NCBI GenBank assembly: GCA_945873015.1
Contig: CAMCBY010000107.1
Span: 1 to 10,382, forward strand
DNA: 10,382 bases
From: Klebsiella pneumoniae
GTDB taxonomy: Bacteria > Pseudomonadota > Gammaproteobacteria > Ga0077536
Direction: 5' to 3'
Shown: positions 7,767 through 10,382 of the stretch, piece after piece
Numbering within the stretch: the first letter of the stretch is position 1
Layout of the letters: every line of letters begins with the position of its first letter
The notes under the pieces: generated by a model
What the model was told of the DNA's origin: nothing
The model's input: only the letters and a program-made list of their open reading frames with translations
Database searches by the model: none
Program-made: the position numbers and the translations under genes

Positions 7767-8548
7767 CGGCTGTGATCGAAGTGCGTGACTTGGTGACCCA
7801 CTACGGGTCGCGCATGATTCTCGATCATGTCGACCTGACGGTCGGCGCCGGCGAGATTATGGTCATCATGGGCGGCAGTGGTTCGGGCAAGAGCACGTTG
7901 CTGCGCCACTTGCTGGGTTTGCATGCGCCAACCAGTGGCTCGATCAAGCTGCTCGGGCAGGACATCACCACCGCCACCGCCAGGGAGATGCATGCGCTAC
8001 GCAAGAACATGGGGGTGTCGTTCCAGGGCGGCGCACTGTTCGGTTCGATGAGTGTGCTCGAGAATGTCATGTTGCCGCTGCGCGAACACACCCTGCTCGA
8101 CGAACAGACCATGGCCATCATGGCGCGCATGAAGCTCGAAGTGGTGAGCCTGGGTGGACTCGGGCACCTCATGCCGGCGCAATTGTCGGGCGGCATGATC
8201 AAACGTGCGGCTTTGGCGCGTGCGATTGTGATGGACCCGAAACTGCTGTTCTTCGATGAACCCTCGGCGGGGCTCGATCCGGTGGTCTCCGCCGAACTTG
8301 ACGAGCTGATACTCAAACTGCGCGACAGCATGCGCATGTCGATCGTGGTTGTTACTCATGAACTCGACAGCGCCTTCAAGATAGCTGATCGCATCACGGT
8401 GCTCGATCATGGCAATATCCTGCTGACGGGCAGCGTGGCGGAAGTGAGAAGCTCCTCCAATGAGCGGGTCCAGGATCTCTTGAACCGTCGCCCGAGACAG
8501 GAAGAAATCGATGCCGATGCGTATCTGCGCCGTTTGACGGGCGGATAG
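7763..8548 (+). CDS. MlaF-family ABC transporter ATP-binding protein
   Basis: Cytoplasmic ATPase subunit that powers the MlaE-family permease. The protein has 261 residues (E. coli MlaF is about the same). Walker A GGSGSGKST is at 37-45, the Q-loop glutamine at 88 in FQGG, the signature LSGGM at 141-145, and Walker B LLFFDEP at 161-167 followed by SAGLDP. The switch histidine is H199. All catalytic elements are intact. LSGGM instead of the common LSGGQ, and FQGGALF after the Q-loop, are typical of the MlaF/Ttg2A group. The ATG lies in an ATGA overlap with the permease stop. The same frame is open back to 7007, but that portion is out-of-frame permease sequence, not a fusion. Confidence 0.95.
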   Translation: MTAVIEVRDLVTHYGSRMILDHVDLTVGAGEIMVIMGGSGSGKSTLLRHLLGLHAPTSGSIKLLGQDITTATAREMHALRKNMGVSFQGGALFGSMSVLENVMLPLREHTLLDEQTMAIMARMKLEVVSLGGLGHLMPAQLSGGMIKRAALARAIVMDPKLLFFDEPSAGLDPVVSAELDELILKLRDSMRMSIVVVTHELDSAFKIADRITVLDHGNILLTGSVAEVRSSSNERVQDLLNRRPRQEEIDADAYLRRLTGG

Positions 8549-8576
8549 TGCGGCCCAAGCGTCGGACCGGTTCAGC

Positions 8577-9587
8577 ATGAAGCGAGACAATATCAATTAC
8601 CTCCTGGTCGGCAGCTTCGTGCTCAGCATGGGGGTTGCGCTGGTGGTTTTGCTGTTTGCCGTCACCGGTCGCAGTGGCCCGACCGATACCTACTATGTGG
8701 TCTATGACAACGTCGCCGGACTCAACTTCGGCACCGGGGTGTTCTTCGAGGGTTATCGCATCGGCCAGGTCGAAGCCATAAGTCCCGAGCGCAACGCCGG
8801 GGGTATGCGCTACAAACTCGAACTCAGCGTGGAGGACGGTTGGACCATTCCCGAGGACAGCGTCGCGGCAGTGGCCGCGTCGGGATTGATTTCGGCTGTC
8901 ACCATCGATATTCGTCAGGGCGAGTCCAGCACCGCGCTCAAGCCGGGGGACACGGTCATCGGCCAGGCACAGACCGATCTGTTCTCGGTGTTGAACCAGG
9001 CGGCGGGTGACTTTCGCACCCTGTCCGAGGATGGGCTCATGCCGGTGCTGAAGAACCTCGATGTGCGTATCAGCGCCGTGACCGAGGAGATACTCAAATT
9101 CCGCCACGATGACCTGTCGCCGCTGGTGACCATGCTGCACGAACGGCTGGACAAGGAAGTGCTGGGCGGCACCATCGCCATCATCAAACAACTCGACGCC
9201 AGTGCGCGCGGCCTGCAGGCGGTGTTCAGCAGCGCCAACCAGGAGCGCGTTACAGACATCCTGGTGCATACCGATAGCGCGGCGGTCAATCTCAATGAGC
9301 TCATCACGCGGGTCGAAACCAGCCGCGCTGAGGCTGACCATCTGCTCAAGGCGCTCGACGCGCTGGTGGTGGACAACAGCGATGAAGTCAGTGAGGGGGT
9401 CGGCGCCGCGCGCGTGTCGATGCGTGAATTGCAGGTCGCGTTGAAGACCGTCAACGAACATCTCGGCCAGATCCTCGTCAACCTCGAAGGTGGCACGCGG
9501 CACATGAATGAGTTCGCGCGCACCATTCGCGGCAATCCGGGTCGCCTGCTGCGCAACGCCGACGGCGGGGAACCTGGGCAGAAATGA
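8577..9587 (+). CDS. MlaD-family MCE protein with long C-terminal helical region
   Basis: Periplasmic lipid-binding MCE protein anchored in the inner membrane. It has 336 residues, much longer than E. coli MlaD (183). A single membrane helix at about 9-29 is followed by an MCE domain at about 38-117: YYVVYDNVAGLNFGTGVFFEGYRIGQV, then the SGLISAVTIDI strand. Residues about 135-316 are rich in heptad-like Leu/Ile/Val and charged residues, suggesting long helices. The end has RTIRGNPGRLL, like the C-termini of other elongated MCE proteins. Such helices form periplasm-spanning tubes or needles in PqiB and mycobacterial Mce complexes; here that is inferred. It starts 28 bases after the ATPase gene with a poor ribosome site, and its stop overlaps the lipoprotein start (ATGA). 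No mlaC-type chaperone gene follows. Confidence 0.92.
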   Translation: MKRDNINYLLVGSFVLSMGVALVVLLFAVTGRSGPTDTYYVVYDNVAGLNFGTGVFFEGYRIGQVEAISPERNAGGMRYKLELSVEDGWTIPEDSVAAVAASGLISAVTIDIRQGESSTALKPGDTVIGQAQTDLFSVLNQAAGDFRTLSEDGLMPVLKNLDVRISAVTEEILKFRHDDLSPLVTMLHERLDKEVLGGTIAIIKQLDASARGLQAVFSSANQERVTDILVHTDSAAVNLNELITRVETSRAEADHLLKALDALVVDNSDEVSEGVGAARVSMRELQVALKTVNEHLGQILVNLEGGTRHMNEFARTIRGNPGRLLRNADGGEPGQK

Positions 9588-10174
9588 AGTTGTCCGGCGC
9601 GTCGTTGTCTCTCGCACTGTGCCTGCTGGTGCTGAGCGGTTGCGGCGGCACACCTAAAAAAGATACGTTTTACCGCTTGCCCGACGCCGCCGGCAGCGCG
9701 ATGGTGACGGTCGAAGATGGGCCGGTGTTGTATATCCCGCCCTTCGGTGCCGACGGTTTACACGGCGAACGCGCGCTCATCTATGCCCATGATGATGGCA
9801 CCACGCTCGAACAGTACAATTATCACTATTGGGTCGACAGCCCGCGGCAGTTGTTGCAGCAGGCACTGGCGACGCACCTGCGTGCGACCCACCGCATTGC
9901 ACTGACACCGAGTGCCGACGCGGTTCATAGTTTGCGCGGTCGTATTGTGCGATTTGAGCGGCAGGGGCAGGGCAAAAACGGGACGGCCGAGGTCGAACTT
10001 GAATTTGAACTGTTACCGGCCGATACCGATGTGCCGGTGTTCGCGCGCCGCTATGCGCGCAGTGCGGCGCTCTCGGATGACGAAATCGGCAGCTGTGCGG
10101 GAGCGTTGGGGCGCGCCGCGCAGGAGGTACTGGTGGAATTGTCCACCGACCTCGAAGCTTATTGGGGGCACTAG
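9584..10174 (+). CDS. PqiC-type (ABC_trans_aux family) lipoprotein
   Basis: Predicted outer-membrane lipoprotein of 196 residues, auxiliary subunit of an MCE transporter. The signal peptide is short, with a hydrophobic core (SLSLALCLLVL) and the lipobox LSGC, so the mature protein would begin at C20. Glycine at +2, not aspartate, favours sorting to the outer membrane. The body has features I associate with the ABC_trans_aux/PqiC family: an early FYRLP strand, VLYIPPF, and YHYWVDSPRQLLQQAL at about 80-95. In the PqiABC system the lipoprotein docks on the distal end of the MCE needle. The neighbouring long MCE protein, coupled by an ATGA overlap, fits that picture. Family assignment is good; the docking role is inferred from homologues. 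Confidence 0.88.
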   Translation: MKLSGASLSLALCLLVLSGCGGTPKKDTFYRLPDAAGSAMVTVEDGPVLYIPPFGADGLHGERALIYAHDDGTTLEQYNYHYWVDSPRQLLQQALATHLRATHRIALTPSADAVHSLRGRIVRFERQGQGKNGTAEVELEFELLPADTDVPVFARRYARSAALSDDEIGSCAGALGRAAQEVLVELSTDLEAYWGH

Positions 10175-10178
10175 CTAA

Positions 10179-10195
10179 GGCCGCGAGACGCGGTC
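10179..10195 (+). terminator. Possible transcription terminator hairpin after the lipid-transport genes
   Basis: A 7-base-pair stem with one G-U pair and an AGA loop (core CCGCG-AGA-CGCGG) begins 4 bases after the lipoprotein stop codon. Its position suits a terminator, but the following bases are TGTGTGG, not a T-run. If it terminates, it is weak or needs help. Confidence 0.35.
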
Positions 10196-10220
10196 TGTGT
10201 GGTGAAGTTCAAGCTGATGA

Positions 10221-10264
10221 GCCCATGAGGGCACATACCATGATTGGTGGTCGCTTTTGCGACC
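10221..10264 (+). promoter_or_regulatory. Cluster of three hairpins ahead of the last gene
   Basis: Three perfect stems lie close together: GCCC-ATGA-GGGC (10221-10232), ACCA-TGAT-TGGT (10237-10248), and GGTCGC-TTTT-GCGACC (10249-10264) directly abutting the second. A further TGGT at 10267-10270 could pair with ACCA at 10237-10240 instead, closing an outer stem around the third hairpin. The ribosome site of the next gene starts at 10273. This could be a structured 5' leader that affects its translation. The stems are seen; the function is a guess, and it matches no riboswitch class I recognise. Confidence 0.35.
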
Positions 10265-10286
10265 CCTGGTCTGAGGAGCGCAAGGG

Positions 10287-10382
10287 TTGGGGGCGATACT
10301 CGGCAAACTGAAAGACAACTGGACCCGCGTCGCGATGAGCGCTGCGGTGCTGGTGCTGTTCCTGGTTCACGCGACCGACACC
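10287..10382 (+). CDS. Start of a membrane protein, possibly CHASE2-domain signalling protein, cut by window edge
   Basis: Only the first 32 codons are present. A strong ribosome site, GAGGAG (10273-10278), lies 8 bases before TTG 10287, and an in-frame TGA at 10272-10274 excludes any longer start. An ATG at 10335 is the alternative start but has no ribosome site. The peptide begins with a short basic/polar segment (GKLKDNWTRVA) and then a hydrophobic stretch (MSAAVLVLFLVHA), consistent with an N-terminal membrane helix. The pattern recalls the start of CHASE2-sensor cyclases or kinases, but so little sequence is weak evidence. It is 112 bases after the lipoprotein gene and may be a separate transcript. 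Confidence 0.5.
   Translation, partial: MGAILGKLKDNWTRVAMSAAVLVLFLVHATDT

Noticed and set aside
8394..9653. Long antisense open frame of 419 codons opposite the MCE gene
   Set aside because: It is opposite a well-supported MCE gene and the ATPase gene end; the protein is rich in Arg, His, Gln and Asp without any domain I recognise, as expected for reverse-frame reading of GC-rich genes.
10202..10228. Very short GTG-started reading frame of 8 codons in the last gap
   Set aside because: No ribosome site precedes it and such short frames occur by chance.
10214..10236. CTGATGAG followed by a GCCC-ATGA-GGGC stem, resembling the start of a hammerhead ribozyme core
   Set aside because: The required GAAA after stem II is missing (ACAT is found instead) and no matching outer stems with a cleavage site are seen.

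Overview
The window is chromosomal DNA of a GC-rich bacterium, most likely a gammaproteobacterium. The evidence is the divergent mrp/metG pair (also found in E. coli), MetG with the E. coli-type four-cysteine zinc knuckle and C-terminal tRNA-binding domain, an RnfB-like ferredoxin next to nth, a DUF1841 protein, and an MCE lipid-transport operon with an outer-membrane-type lipoprotein. The genus cannot be told from the sequence. I see no tRNA, rRNA, CRISPR, insertion sequence or phage gene. The genes are packed tightly and look vertically inherited.

Layout. On the minus strand, 1-1016 holds an Mrp/ApbC-type Fe-S carrier ATPase cut by the left edge. A short divergent promoter region (1017-1122) separates it from a plus-strand train of ten genes. 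metG (1123-3174) is followed by a soluble RnfB-like ferredoxin (3189-3782), endonuclease III nth (3779-4423) and a DUF1841 protein (4462-4887). Next come a GAF + SpoIIE/PP2C phosphatase + HATPase fusion (4884-6584) and a small STAS protein (6626-6958). They are followed by an MCE lipid transporter: MlaE-family permease (6951-7766), MlaF-family ATPase (7763-8548), a long MlaD-family MCE protein (8577-9587) and a PqiC/ABC_trans_aux-type lipoprotein (9584-10174). After a 112-base hairpin-rich gap, a membrane protein, possibly a CHASE2 protein, starts at 10287 and runs off the right edge.

How the genes fit together. Four junctions use the ATGA overlap (ferredoxin/nth, DUF1841/phosphatase, permease/ATPase, MCE/lipoprotein). 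The STAS and permease genes overlap by 8 bases. No gap from metG to the lipoprotein gene exceeds 41 bases and no convincing terminator interrupts the run, so one long transcript is possible. The first half is housekeeping (Fe-S handling, translation, DNA repair). The second half pairs a complete partner-switching module (phosphatase and kinase domains on one chain, plus a phosphorylatable STAS protein) with a lipid ABC transporter that normally uses a STAS subunit, MlaB. The most interesting hypothesis here is that the switch controls the transporter directly by phosphorylating and dephosphorylating its STAS subunit. The domains and gene order are seen in the sequence; the regulatory link is inferred.
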